Shown: positions 1-9,589 of the stretch, piece after piece | Position numbering within the stretch: position 1 is the first letter of the stretch | How the letters are laid out: the number at the start of each line of letters is the position of its first letter | Assembly (NCBI GenBank): GCA_033239125.1 | Contig: BSWB01000002.1 | Span: forward strand, 8,093,001 to 8,157,000 | DNA length: 64,000 nt | Reading direction: 5' to 3' | Origin: Fagopyrum homotropicum | Taxonomy: Eukaryota; Streptophyta; Magnoliopsida; Caryophyllales; Polygonaceae | Notes under the pieces: model-generated | What the model saw: only the letters and a program-made list of their open reading frames with translations | What the model was told of the DNA's origin: nothing | Databases searched by the model: none | Position numbers and translations under genes: made by a program

Positions 1-1299
1 GCCATAAAGTAGTTTGTTTTAGGTTATTTTTATTAATATCAGTAGTGGAGAGATTCAATTCAGGTGATTGTTCTACAAAGTACAAACCACCCTTTTTAGA
101 ACTCCTAATAAGAGTAAAACCATTTTTGACAACTTCTCTTATACCATTACTAGTATTTATATTACATCCTAAATCATCAAACATAGACTCAGACAACAGG
201 TTTCTCCTAAGGCCAGGAACCCATCTAACATTTTGTATCACCCTAATCTTTCCATCATACATGCACATAGGTATATTTCCTATTCCTTTTATTTTCAAAG
301 CAGTGTTATCACCTAACATAACATCACCACCATCAAAATTTTCTAAAGAACAAAATAGAGTTCTATCAGGACAAGCATGCATGGTACATCCAGAATCTAA
401 TATTCAATCATCAGATTTGCATTTGAAAGGAATAGTGCACATCAACAGTTCACATGAATACTGAGCATGGATATTTTCAAATAAAGAAACATTATTTTCA
501 GTATTTCCTTTATTAGATTCATCCTTCTTTTTCTTTCTACAGTCATTAATGAAGTGACCTAGCTTTTGACAGTAAAAACATTTTTTATATTTCTTGTCAT
601 TTTCACTACCAGGGCTCTTATCATAGAATTCATCTTTCTTATCCCTTTTATTTGACTTATTGTTCTTATTAAACTTCCCTTTAGTTACTAAAACTTCAGA
701 CTTAACTTCAGATTTCTCATCATTAGGTTTAGTCTTAAAAATTTTCATAGATTCATTTTTATCAACAATGGATTCAATTATTTTTGTCTTAGTTAAAGTT
801 TCAGTACTGTACTGTATTACATCTCTAAAGGTGTCAAATTGTGAGGGTAAAGAACCTAACAGTATAATAGCTAGGTGAGTATCTTTAATAGTGTCATCAC
901 ATCTTTCTAAGTCCATTTCCATCTTTAGGAATCTATCTAGGTTATCATTCAAGGTCACATTCACATCCATCTTAAATGTAAACAACCTATGTAAAGTGGA
1001 TATCCTAGAGGGCAAATATTTTTTTTATTATACTGCTTATCTAAAGTATCCCACAAAGGTTTAGCAGAGGAGATACTTACAAACTGACGAGCCACGTCGT
1101 TAGTCAATCTTATCATTATTTCAGCATGAGCCTGCTCATCCATTTCCATTTTCCTGGCTGCAGACGTTTCTGCCAAGTAATCACCAGTTATGGCCCTCCA
1201 ACACTTTTCCTTGGTCAAGATTGCCTTTATTTTGACATGCCACATGATGAAGTCAGAGACTCCATCATATGGCTTGAGTCTGATACTAGCTTCTGTCAT
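1..1299 (-). pseudogene. Copia (Ty1-type) retrotransposon gag-protease region, broken and cut by the window edge
   Basis: The minus strand reads as a Copia polyprotein from an ATG at 1299 leftwards. A Gag N-terminus (LKPYDGVSDFIMWHVKIKAI) is followed by a CCHC zinc knuckle (CFYCQKLGHFINDC) and then the aspartic-protease DSG motif within LDSGCTMHACPDR. Two lesions are visible. The Gag frame shifts at a run of eight T at 1019-1026. A TGA at 404-406 stands just before ILDSG, where this family normally has tryptophan. Integrase, reverse transcriptase and RNase H would lie beyond the left edge. The order LTR, primer site, gag, protease fits a 5' end on the minus strand. The family call is firm; the element is non-functional as read. 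Confidence 0.9.
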
Positions 1300-1577
1300 T
1301 TTATTTCCTGCAAACAAGAAATGAAAAAGTTAGTTATAATCAGACAAGAAAAGTAAACACAAGTAAGAGGTATGATAAGAGAACAAAGATAAACACAGCA
1401 ACAAAAAAACCAGCCAAGATGATCACTACAAGAATCAATCAGAGTAAATCCAACCACACAAGGCAAAACGACAAGCGGAAGCAATATCAGGAAGCAAGAT
1501 ATACGAAGATATCAAGTACTACAAAAAACCCAAAAAATTAGGGTTTTTACAGATTCGAAAGAAAAAAATCACAAAAT

Positions 1578-1589
1578 GCTCTGATACCA
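1578..1589 (-). other. Primer-binding site of the Copia element (initiator tRNA-Met type)
   Basis: The minus strand reads TGGTATCAGAGC, the usual plant Copia primer-binding site complementary to the 3' end of initiator methionine tRNA. It starts three bases inside the LTR edge, where minus-strand priming is expected. Confidence 0.9.
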
Positions 1590-1592
1590 AAT

Positions 1593-2331
1593 TGTGAATG
1601 TAAATCTAACAAATCTAAATTCCTTAGTCGTAGATCCGACTAAAGATACAATCATAAAGCACACAAGCAATTTGGTAACGCAGTTCGGTAGTATATAGAA
1701 TACTCCTACTCTGTGGGACCTCAAGAGGGGAGATCCGGTCCCAGGTTTCACTAGGTATCCAAGAACACAGATTACAAACACTGGACAAGAGATACTAGCA
1801 CCTTTCCTACGATCTAGCAAAGAAAGCAAACGAAGACAGAACTCAAGAGATACAAAGAAGCAAAGGTGAAGAAAAGCCCCCTTAAAGGCACCTTGACGAA
1901 GATCTAAGATCGATCTTCGTCTATTCTGCAAACCAACGAAGCAGAGTCAAGAGATAACAGTTCTCTATTTTCTTTCAACGGATCCTTCTCACTTCAGAGC
2001 GAGATTTGGATGATCCATTCTTCTTCTTCTCTTTTCTCTCTCGCTTTCTCTCTTTTTTTGGGCGAAGAACACTCAAGCTCTCGATCTAGGGTTTCAGAAG
2101 CTGGAGCCAAGAGTTTAAGTACCAAGCTGAACCCTAGGTAAAACGCCTCGTTTTGCCACGATCCTTAAGTGAGCAGATGAACCGGTTTAATAACATCAAG
2201 CGGCCGGTTCAACAAACTCGCAAGCAGGTCCTTCATTTCTGGATCAAAGAGATGGGCTTCCAGAGTTGGGCTAACAAAGCCCAGTTTCCAACTTCAGCCG
2301 GATAAGTGTACAAATACACAAAAATTACACA
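1593..2331 (-). mobile_element. 5' LTR of the Copia element
   Basis: The interval begins TGTGAATGTAA and ends AAAATTACACA on the plus strand. It therefore has the TG...CA ends and short imperfect terminal inverted repeats of an LTR, 739 bp long. It abuts the primer-binding site. Its partner LTR is outside the window, so the right-hand edge rests on the terminal motif only and no target duplication can be checked. Confidence 0.8.
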
Positions 2332-3026
2332 TTATAACTAAGTATCTCCTAATTCATATAATAGCCTACACATGTATATGAATATTGTCACCATTACAAT
2401 CACCAAGCTACATCACTTAGTTTAACTTAAGTGGCAACATTGGATCATGATAGGCATCAATATCAAACACATAGCAAGCTTATCATATGAGTCTTATAAT
2501 TCTCTACTTAGACCATAGTGTAAGGTGCTAGTTTAATCTCTAAGTCCTAATGCTATAATATGTTACAAGAATCAATTAACATAACAAAAAGCAACGAAGA
2601 ACCTCAATTTAGAATGCTCCCTCTATCGTCCTTAATTCTAAAATGCTTGAACATGATTGGCTAAAACTGATTAATAAATCAACAACTAAAAATTCTTTTG
2701 TAATTTAATAAATAACAATATAAAATTATACCATCATTTAGTTTTTTTTTGTATTTATCTATATTCTATAGACATGTATATTTATATATTTATTTTATTT
2801 TATAATAAAAATAATTTTATGTGTAATGGATTGTATTGTATTTCTTATTTCTTTTAAGTAGTATGTTTGTATTAATTTCTTTCAAAATATAGTATTAAAA
2901 GTAAAATTTATTTATATATTTTTAATTGTGTATATTTGGGTTATGTACTGTTTGTTTATATTTTTGTTTAATGTTTTATTTATTCATGGATATCAAAGTT
3001 GTATATATTATCCTTTTAAAATAGTA
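2332..3026. other. AT-rich intergenic DNA, no gene seen
   Basis: AT-rich sequence between the Copia LTR and the Cassandra element. I see no exon-like frame, RNA gene or clear repeat in it. Confidence 0.6.
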
Positions 3027-3031
3027 GTAGT

Positions 3032-3274
3032 AAGACCTGAGGTCTTAGGGACGCTGTCCCCATGCCAACCATGCTCTCGCGGAAAACTTTTCAGGAGGTC
3101 ACTCATCTTGAAATTTTGCTCCCGTACGAGAACGCTTAATTACAGAGTTATTTGTCCGCACTCTACCAATGGAAAAGAAGAATTCTTGTTGACATGGGTA
3201 GCAACCCATCCTTATAAGTGAACCATAAATCCCCATTCATATGATACGTGATGACAATTTTACAGGGTGTTATA
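3032..3274 (-). repeat. Left (3') LTR of the Cassandra TRIM
   Basis: Direct repeat of 3394-3633. It is more diverged in its 5S-like part than the other LTR: the box C equivalent reads GTCACTCATCTT at 3099-3110, and the box A equivalent near 3131-3140 is also altered. Confidence 0.85.
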
Positions 3275-3393
3275 ATCTCCCCCACTTAAACTCCTGACGT
3301 CCACGTCAGGCCGAAGGACCATCCACTGAGCCGAGTGACCGCCTACTCGGGCGAGCACACTCGTAACTCAAGTTTCGCTCTAATACCATCAGT

Positions 3394-3633
3394 AAGACCC
3401 GAGGTCTTAGGGACGTTGTCCCCATGCCAACCATGCTGCGCGGAAAACTTTCCAGAAGGTCACCCATCCTGAAATTGCTCCCGCATAAGCACGCTTAACT
3501 CCAGAGTTATTTGTCCTCACTCTACCAATGGAAAATAAGAATTCTTGTTGACATGGGTAGCAACCCATCCTTATAAGTGAACCATAAATCCCCATTCATA
3601 TGATGCAGGATGACAATTTTACGGGGTGTTACA
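3394..3633 (-). repeat. Right (5') LTR of the Cassandra TRIM
   Basis: Direct repeat of 3032-3274. It lies upstream in element orientation and keeps the better match to 5S rRNA internal control elements. Confidence 0.85.
3441..3508 (-). promoter_or_regulatory. 5S rRNA-like internal pol III control region in the Cassandra LTR
   Basis: On the minus strand AGTTAAGCGTGC (3489-3500) matches 5S rRNA box A, and AGGATGGGTGAC (3459-3470) matches box C, in the order and approximate spacing of a 5S gene. Pol III transcription from such sequences is established for Cassandra. Activity of this copy is inferred only. Confidence 0.8.
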
Positions 3634-3730
3634 GTAGTTTTAGTAAATCTAAATATATGTCTATATATACCCAGTTGTAACAATTTGAATATACACCAAA
3701 TTTACAACAAAAGATCCTAGATCTTCTAAA

Positions 3731-4800
3731 TGGATCCACACAAAAATCCGATTTCAATTTTTTTTCTTCTAACATTAGAGATTTGTCCATCGATTCATCT
3801 CACCACCATTATCAATAAATCCTTGAGCACAATCAACAAAATCCCTCTCATGTTTACCCTCCATGTTTTACTCAACAATCACCCAATACTTTTGGCACAA
3901 GTGGAAGTGTAGCTCCACAAAGCTCTCAATCTTCTGATATCCCAATATATAGCACCCACTCCGAGAGTGTTGACGATGAAATTGAAATTCAAACTAAAAC
4001 TCAACAAAGAGGTCGAGGGCATGGACGTGGACGTGGTGAGGCTAGTGTTTGTGGTCCTCGTGAAGCAAAGGTCTATTAAGGCCATGAAGATGATGAACTC
4101 CTCATCAGTGGATATCTAAACTTATCCACTAATCCGATTACATACACCAACCAAACTTCACAAACTTTTTGGGAGAGGAGTCAAAATTATTACACAAGCT
4201 TCAAGGAACCACATCATGTCATGCGAGACCAAGGAAAATGTAAGTGTCGTGGTAAAAAGTTAACAAAACTGTTACTAAGTTTATTACTTCCTATGAATAG
4301 ACTACTCGACAAAAAGTTAGTGATGAGAGGGAAAAAAGATATTATCAAGAGGACACATAAAATTTATTTTGCTAGTGAGAAGAAGAGGTTTCAAGATGAG
4401 CATACATGGAGAATTCTTCTTGATGAACCTAAATGGAGTACTAGTTAATGCAAAAAGTTTGGGAAGTTGAAGTTCGAAAGATCAAGGCTTAATAAAGGTG
4501 AGTCAAAGACTCCAACAAGTATGTTTAATGAACATCCTATTGAGCGTCCAATTGGTATCCAAACCACTAAGAGAATGGGGAAAAGGGTTAGCGTCAACAA
4601 GTTGTGGTGTTGATATAAACATTGTTCTTAAAAAAGAGGCACATCTCCAATTCATGGGAAATTATAAGATGAGAGAAATCAAGCTTAAGGAGGAAGGGGA
4701 GATGAGAAAGTTAATGATGCAAAAAGATTATTGAAATGTGAAGAAAATGGAGTTGCTTATGGAATCAATGCCGCGTGGAGACCTTCCTCCTGAAGGGAAG
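3731..4800 (+). pseudogene. Relic of a PIF/Harbinger-associated MYB/SANT-like protein gene
   Basis: Conceptual translation gives the order typical of the plant MYB/SANT-like proteins that accompany Harbinger transposases (often annotated as glutathione S-transferase T3-like). A Ser/Gln-rich leader comes first, then a trihelix-like stretch DDELLISGYLNLSTNPITY with FWERSQNYY, then FQDEHTWRILLDEPKW, ERPIGIQTTKRMGKR, and finally a charged, Met-rich tail. These blocks lie in different frames with several stops, for example after the GRGRGEASVCGPREAKVY block. It is a decayed copy. A host gene remnant of the same family is the alternative. No Harbinger transposase is seen nearby. Confidence 0.55.
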
Positions 4801-4845
4801 CTTTGAAGATTTCGTTGATGATGGAACTTCATGCAGGTTGAATAT

Positions 4846-5075
4846 ATATGTAATTGGTTGTCGGTCTAGTGATTTCAATTTAAGTATTTGTGTTTGTTGA
4901 TATAGTAGTTTCAATTAAAGTGTTTGTATGTGTCGATCTAGTGTTTTAATTTAAGTGTTTGTGCCTGTTGAACTAGTAATTTTACTCAAAGTGCTTGCAT
5001 GTGTCGATCTAGTATTTTCATTATAAGTGTTTGTAAGTCTCAATATAGTATTTTCAATTTAAGTGTCTGTATGTG
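4846..5075. repeat. Minisatellite, about 36-bp unit, about 6 degenerate copies
   Basis: The motif TCTAGT..TTTCAATTTAAGTGTTTGT recurs about every 36 bp with 10-25 % divergence. It runs directly into the 81-bp array that follows. Confidence 0.75.
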
Positions 5076-5790
5076 TTGATAAAATCAAATCATCTCTTGT
5101 CAATATCAAAATAAAAGCTACTAATAATAATGCATGTGAAAGAATATATATTTGCAAAAGTTGATAAATCAATCTATCTCTTGTCAAAATTAAAATAAAA
5201 ACTAGCAATAATAATGCATGTGAAAAATATGTGCGAAAGTTGATAAAATTAACCTATCTCTTGTCATGATCAAAATAAAAACTAACAATAACAATGCATG
5301 TGAAATAATCTGTGCAAAAGTTGATAAAATCAACCTATCTCATGTCAAAATAAAAATAAAAACTAGCAATAATAATGCATGTACAAGAGCTTCTGCAAAA
5401 GTTGATAAAATCAACCTATCTCTTGTCAAAATCAAAATAAAAACCAGCAATAACAATGCACATGAAAGAATCTCTACAAAAGTTGATAAAATCACCTATC
5501 TCTTATCAAAATTAAAATAAAAACTAACAAGAATAATGTATGTGAAAGAATCTTTGCAAAAGTTGATAAAATCAACCTATTTCTTGTCAAAATCAAAATA
5601 AAAGCTACCAATAGTAATGCATGTGAAAGAATCTTTAGAAAAGTTGATAAAAACAAACTATCTTTAGTCAAAATCAAAATAAAAGTTACCAATAATAATG
5701 AATGTGAAATAATCTCTGTAAAAGTTGATAAAATAAACCTATTTCTTGTTAAAATCAAAATAAAAGCTACCAATAATAATTCATATGAAA
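5074..5790. repeat. Minisatellite, about 81-bp unit, about 9 copies
   Basis: GTTGATAAAATCAACCTATC recurs with spacings of 80-83 bp (near 5074, 5160, 5239, 5320, 5401, 5482, 5562, 5643, 5724). Each unit also carries a motif resembling AATAATAATGCATGTGAAA. Open frames on both strands here are by-products of the period being a multiple of three. The same unit reappears at 7790-8150. Confidence 0.9.
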
Positions 5791-6789
5791 AAGTTTAATT
5801 TGTAACCTTCGTTGCTAAAAAAAATGGGAGCAAAATCCTCTCTACTGTTCATTAGGAGGAAACCCCTCTTTCCCAATCCATATCAAAATAGGGCAAACCC
5901 ACAACCAGTTCATATCCAGCAAGTAACAATGAACTATTCAAGTTCAATATTATACAAAAATTTGATTATGAGAAATACTCTTGTTGTGAGAGACTAACAC
6001 CCAAAAAAACTCATTCTTTGCTACCACTATAACTTCAACATTCTTCACCCATCAACTTCCACTATACCACATGGTTGACCATATACAACAAATCCAAGGA
6101 CGAAGTTAGTCTTCAGACAACAGTTCAGACACTCCTTAAAGAGGAGAGTTAAAAAGAAAAAAGAAATAAAAGTCTTTGTGGCTCCTGTTCAACATGAGGG
6201 AATACATATTCTCATCAGCAAAAAAAAAATAGGGATAATCAATCCTAACCTAGATCGAGCTGGAGGGCCTTATTTGCTCTTTTCTAGATTACTGACCTTA
6301 ATCGTTTAACCACTCGATCCTTCTTCATCCTCCGTAAAAGACTTGCAAGTGACTGTTTTTTGCAAGTCGGTTTCGTGACGGTCTTTTTGGGATGACTTGG
6401 TCGAATCAACCATGTCTTTGATGACTTTTGGACATGAGATCTGTTAAATTTGTGTAGGGAAAACGAAAAATCACATTATAAGATATACTCTCACCACTTT
6501 AATCTGCAACCGGTGAAATCATGGTGGCTGATTTCTCCCTCTTATTGCACGTCTCTTTTTGCTTCAAAATTTGACAACAACTAGGGTTTCTCTCGCTCAT
6601 ACATGGCGCCAACTCATCCAATATAATCAATTGGACCAAAAGACCCATATGCCAACCACTTGCTAAGTGAAATTCAATCTTCAAAACGTGATTTTTATTG
6701 TTTTTTTTTCTTTTTTTTTTAAAAAAAAAAGGAAAAAAAAAGCTAAATGAAATTCAATGTTTACAGCCTAGTCTAACTCATTTCACCGA
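5791..6789. other. Intergenic DNA between the minisatellite and the LINE relic
   Basis: Low-complexity, partly AT-rich sequence with an A/T homopolymer tract near 6690-6750. I see no supportable gene. Confidence 0.5.
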
Positions 6790-7560
6790 ATTTGTTCGTC
6801 TTATGTCTTGAGCGGCTGGGGAATCTTATTCAAAGAGCTGTTAACGATGGACGATGAAAACCTGTTCAAGTTGGAAGAGGAGGGCCCCTTGTCTCGCTTC
6901 TTTTCTTTGTGGATGACATTCTCTTCTTCTCGGAAGCATCCATTAATCAGATTAGAGTTATCAAGGAGTGTCTTGACAGTTTTTGTGCTGCTTCGGGGCA
7001 AAAAATCAGCCTTCCGAAATCTAAAATCTATGTTTCGGAAAATGTTCGTGGGGGACTTGAACAAACTTTGAGCCGTGTCAGTGGAATCTCTTCTACTCGT
7101 GACCTCGGGACATACTTAGGGATGCCTATTCTGCATAAAGATGTCACAAAAGAACTCTTCTTCCCGATTCTGAATAAAATCTCGTCTCGTTTGGCTGGCT
7201 GGAAGGCGAGAACTTTGAGCTTGGTCGGTCGTATTACTCTTGTCAAATCTGTTTTTGTCAGCCATTCCGCTTTACACTATGCAATCCATCCTCATGCCAT
7301 CATATATTTGTGATAAATTGGATAGCATCTCTCGCTCATTTCTTTGGGGGAGTACGAGTACTAGCCGGAAGATCCACCTTGTCAAATGAGATATCGTTTG
7401 CCGTCCTAAAAGTCGTGGGGGTCTCGGTATTAGACCCGCTAAAGAGGCGAATTTGGCTATTCTTAGTAAGCTTGGGTGGCGTTGTTTTAAGCAACCTTCC
7501 ACTTTGTGGGCGCGCATTTTGCTCAATAAGTATTGTGCTAACAATACCTTGTGACTCGGT
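6790..7560 (+). pseudogene. L1-type LINE ORF2 relic: C-terminal half of reverse transcriptase
   Basis: Translation gives GRGGPLVSLLFFVDDILFFS, where FVDD is the catalytic motif of non-LTR reverse transcriptases (usually FADD). The conserved thumb-region order follows: SGQKISLPKSKIYVSENV, TYLGMPILHKDVTKELFF, LAGWKARTLSLVGRITLVKS, then RSFLWGSTSTSRKIHLVK and GGLGIRPAKEANLAILSKLG. Lesions are a TGA for tryptophan before KPVQVGRGG, a frame change near 7290, and a stop after HLVK. The 5' two-thirds of the element and the RNase H end are missing. The right end runs into an inverted repeat and reshuffled copies of itself. Confidence 0.85.
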
Positions 7561-7725
7561 ATTGTTAGCACAATACTTATTGAGCAAAATAGTAATAGTA
7601 ATGCATGTGAAAAAATAGTAATTCATGTGTGGGCGCGCATTTCAAGCCGAGTCGCAACAACAAATTTAAGCAACCTTCCGCGTTGTTTTAAGCAACCTTT
7701 CGCTTTGTGGGCGCGCATTTGGGCC
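7481..7725. repeat. Scrambled short direct copies of the LINE-relic end
   Basis: The pieces TTTTAAGCAACCTT and GTGGGCGCGCATTT from the LINE relic (near 7488-7520) reappear near 7627-7640, 7662-7678 and 7683-7721, in altered order and with small differences. A short palindrome (CTAGACG..CGTCTAG) lies just beyond, near 7736-7755. Confidence 0.85.
7516..7590. repeat. Perfect 33-bp inverted repeat with 9-bp loop
   Basis: The arms 7516-7548 and 7558-7590 are exact reverse complements. The left arm is LINE coding sequence (encoding ARILLNKYCANNT), so the right arm is an inverted copy of it. The transcript would fold into a long hairpin. Confidence 0.95.
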
Positions 7726-7789
7726 TTTCGATCCACTAGACGGCGTGTCGTCTAGCGTATCGAATTGCTTTTCTTCATAAAAAATTAGT

Positions 7790-8150
7790 AATTCATGTGC
7801 AAAATTCAATGCAAAAGTTGATAAAGTCAACCTATCTCTTCTCAAAATCAGATTAAAAGCTACTAATAGTAATGCATGTGAAAAAATCTCTGCAAAAGTT
7901 GATAAAATCAACCTATCTTTTGTCAAAATTAAAATAAAAGCTACCAATAGTAATGCATGTGAAAAAATTTCTGCAAAAGTTGATAAAAACAAATTATCTT
8001 TTGTCAAATCGAAATAAAAGCTACCAATAATAACGCATGTAAAAGAATCTCTACGAAAGTTGATAAAATCAACCAATCACTTCTCAAATTCAAAATAAAA
8101 ACTAGCAATAATATGCACGTGAAAGAATTAGTGCAAAAATTGACAAAATT
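7790..8150. repeat. Second array of the 81-bp minisatellite, about 4.5 copies
   Basis: Same unit as 5074-5790: GTTGATAAAATCAACC and AATAGTAATGCATGTGAAA recur at about 82-bp spacing. Isolated fragments of the unit (AGTAATGCATGTGAAAAAAT) also occur near 7596-7625, inside the rearranged LINE end. Confidence 0.9.
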
Positions 8151-9140
8151 TTCATGAGAATAAAACCCATGGTTATTACATTCGAAGGTAATTCAAACCT
8201 CTACAATTTTGCAACTGAAATTAAAGTCCAAATTGGTCGGCATATGGGAGCAAATCAACCATTTTTGTACGTCATGCTCGGATTCTCTTCATTCCTTCGC
8301 TCTTCGACAAGCGGTCATATGTAAGATGCACAAGAGGCAGTCAAGATGATGCTCTTCGATCGTCCTACACATTTCCCGAGATGTTTTTATTTTCACTCTC
8401 GGATCGTAGTCATTTCCGTTTTGACTTTGACTTCTTTGACTACAGGGTGATCCTTATTGTGTATGAGCTCGTTCCGTTATACGTGTATCATTTGTGATCC
8501 GAAAATACCTAAAATGTGTGCAATTACATAAACCAACTGGTATAACTCCGAAATAAGAATATAAGAGAAATAGACCAAAATGATATGTTTATGAAACACA
8601 AAGAGATAGAAAATGAAATAAAACGATAATGAGAAAAGACGCTAATTTGAGTGCTATCAAATACCCCATGCATTAACCTTATTTGTCTCAAGTATGATCT
8701 GCTGACATCTCTCACTCAAATTTAAATGCTTGTCTTAGATTCTAACCCTTAGGTTTATTCAACCCAATAGGATATGTTATAACGCTCAAAAGAGGTAGAG
8801 AATGTAGAGAATGAAATAAATGATGATAGAAAAAAAACGCTAATTTGAGTGCTATAAATATGTCACAATTTCACAGATTTTTTTCTTGTTTTAAACAATT
8901 TCTTGATGATTAAATTACGGGAAAAATGGGTAGAGAAAGGGATGTATTTGAGTTAAATGGGTGGATGGATGTGACTAGTAGGGGGGAGGAAATTTGATTG
9001 ATTTGAGTAAATTGGTGGGAGTAAGATTGGACTTGTTATTATAGGTACTCGGTGATCGCCCACTGAACACAATTCTGGATCCAAATCTCCCATCCATAGT
9101 TTCCTCTGTGCAATCTTCCACCAAAGTTTCAATTTTATTT
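8151..9140. other. Intergenic DNA with one diverged direct duplication
   Basis: No gene is seen. A block near 8590-8665 (ending ACGCTAATTTGAGTGCTAT) is repeated at about 8775-8860 with the same ending, so a roughly 80-bp segment is duplicated. Confidence 0.5.
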
Positions 9141-9144
9141 AGAA

Positions 9145-9175
9145 CTAGGCGTTAGCGCGTGCTCCGCACGCGCTT
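9145..9175 (-). mobile_element. Helitron 3' terminus (hairpin plus CTAG)
   Basis: On the minus strand an 8-bp GC-rich stem-loop (9155-9162 with 9166-9173) is followed by a short spacer, CTAG and a T. This is the standard 3' end of a Helitron inserted at an AT site. I could not find its matching TC 5' end to the right, so the body is undefined. Confidence 0.6.
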
Positions 9176-9589
9176 GAATGAAGTTCCCGTACACTGACAT
9201 TGTTAACTTAATGCAAGGCAACTTCTTGCACATAAAACATAAACAGGTGAAGAAAGATTTACATAATTGATTGTTGAACATCATAAGGTAACTGAGTAAC
9301 TATTGGGTTGTCGTAGATGCGCTGTAGAGTTGTTGATGTCGACGTCGAAAAGCTTCCTTTTTGGCTGATCTTGGTGACCATCTGACAGCGTTTATGTAGG
9401 TGTGGAAGTGTTAACCATCGTTGAGGTACTGAACTCTTATAGGATTATTTGTTGAAGCTGCAAATTTAATATTTGGTAAAATTACAAAAGAAACATTTAA
9501 AAAAAATTAGAATCAGAAAAAGAAAAAATCATTTTTTAAAAATGGGTTAGGTGACTTTTTTTACACAATACTATATCACATAAACAACA

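Larger units (their letters stand above)
3032..3633 (-). mobile_element. Cassandra-type TRIM retrotransposon, complete with target duplication
   Basis: Two direct repeats of about 240 bp flank an internal stretch of only about 120 bp, which is the layout of a terminal-repeat retrotransposon in miniature. Read on the minus strand, the right LTR begins TGTAACACCCCG. A tRNA-Met-like primer site follows (complement of GCTCTAATACCA, 3377-3388), and a purine tract (complement of 3276-3285) precedes the left LTR. The 5-bp duplication GTAGT flanks it at 3027-3031 and 3634-3638, although the left copy lies in an AGT repeat. The LTRs carry 5S-rRNA-like sequence, the hallmark of the Cassandra family. 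It has no coding capacity and would need enzymes from other elements. Confidence 0.9.

Noticed and set aside
2928..3595. Open frames across the Cassandra LTRs
   Set aside because: They overlap 5S-derived and LTR sequence; Cassandra elements have no coding capacity.
5074..5790. CRISPR-like regular repeats
   Set aside because: This is a plant minisatellite: the whole 81-bp unit repeats, with no unique spacers.
6808..7071. Overlapping plus and minus 87-aa frames
   Set aside because: The real signal is the LINE reverse-transcriptase frame containing FVDD; these are shadows.
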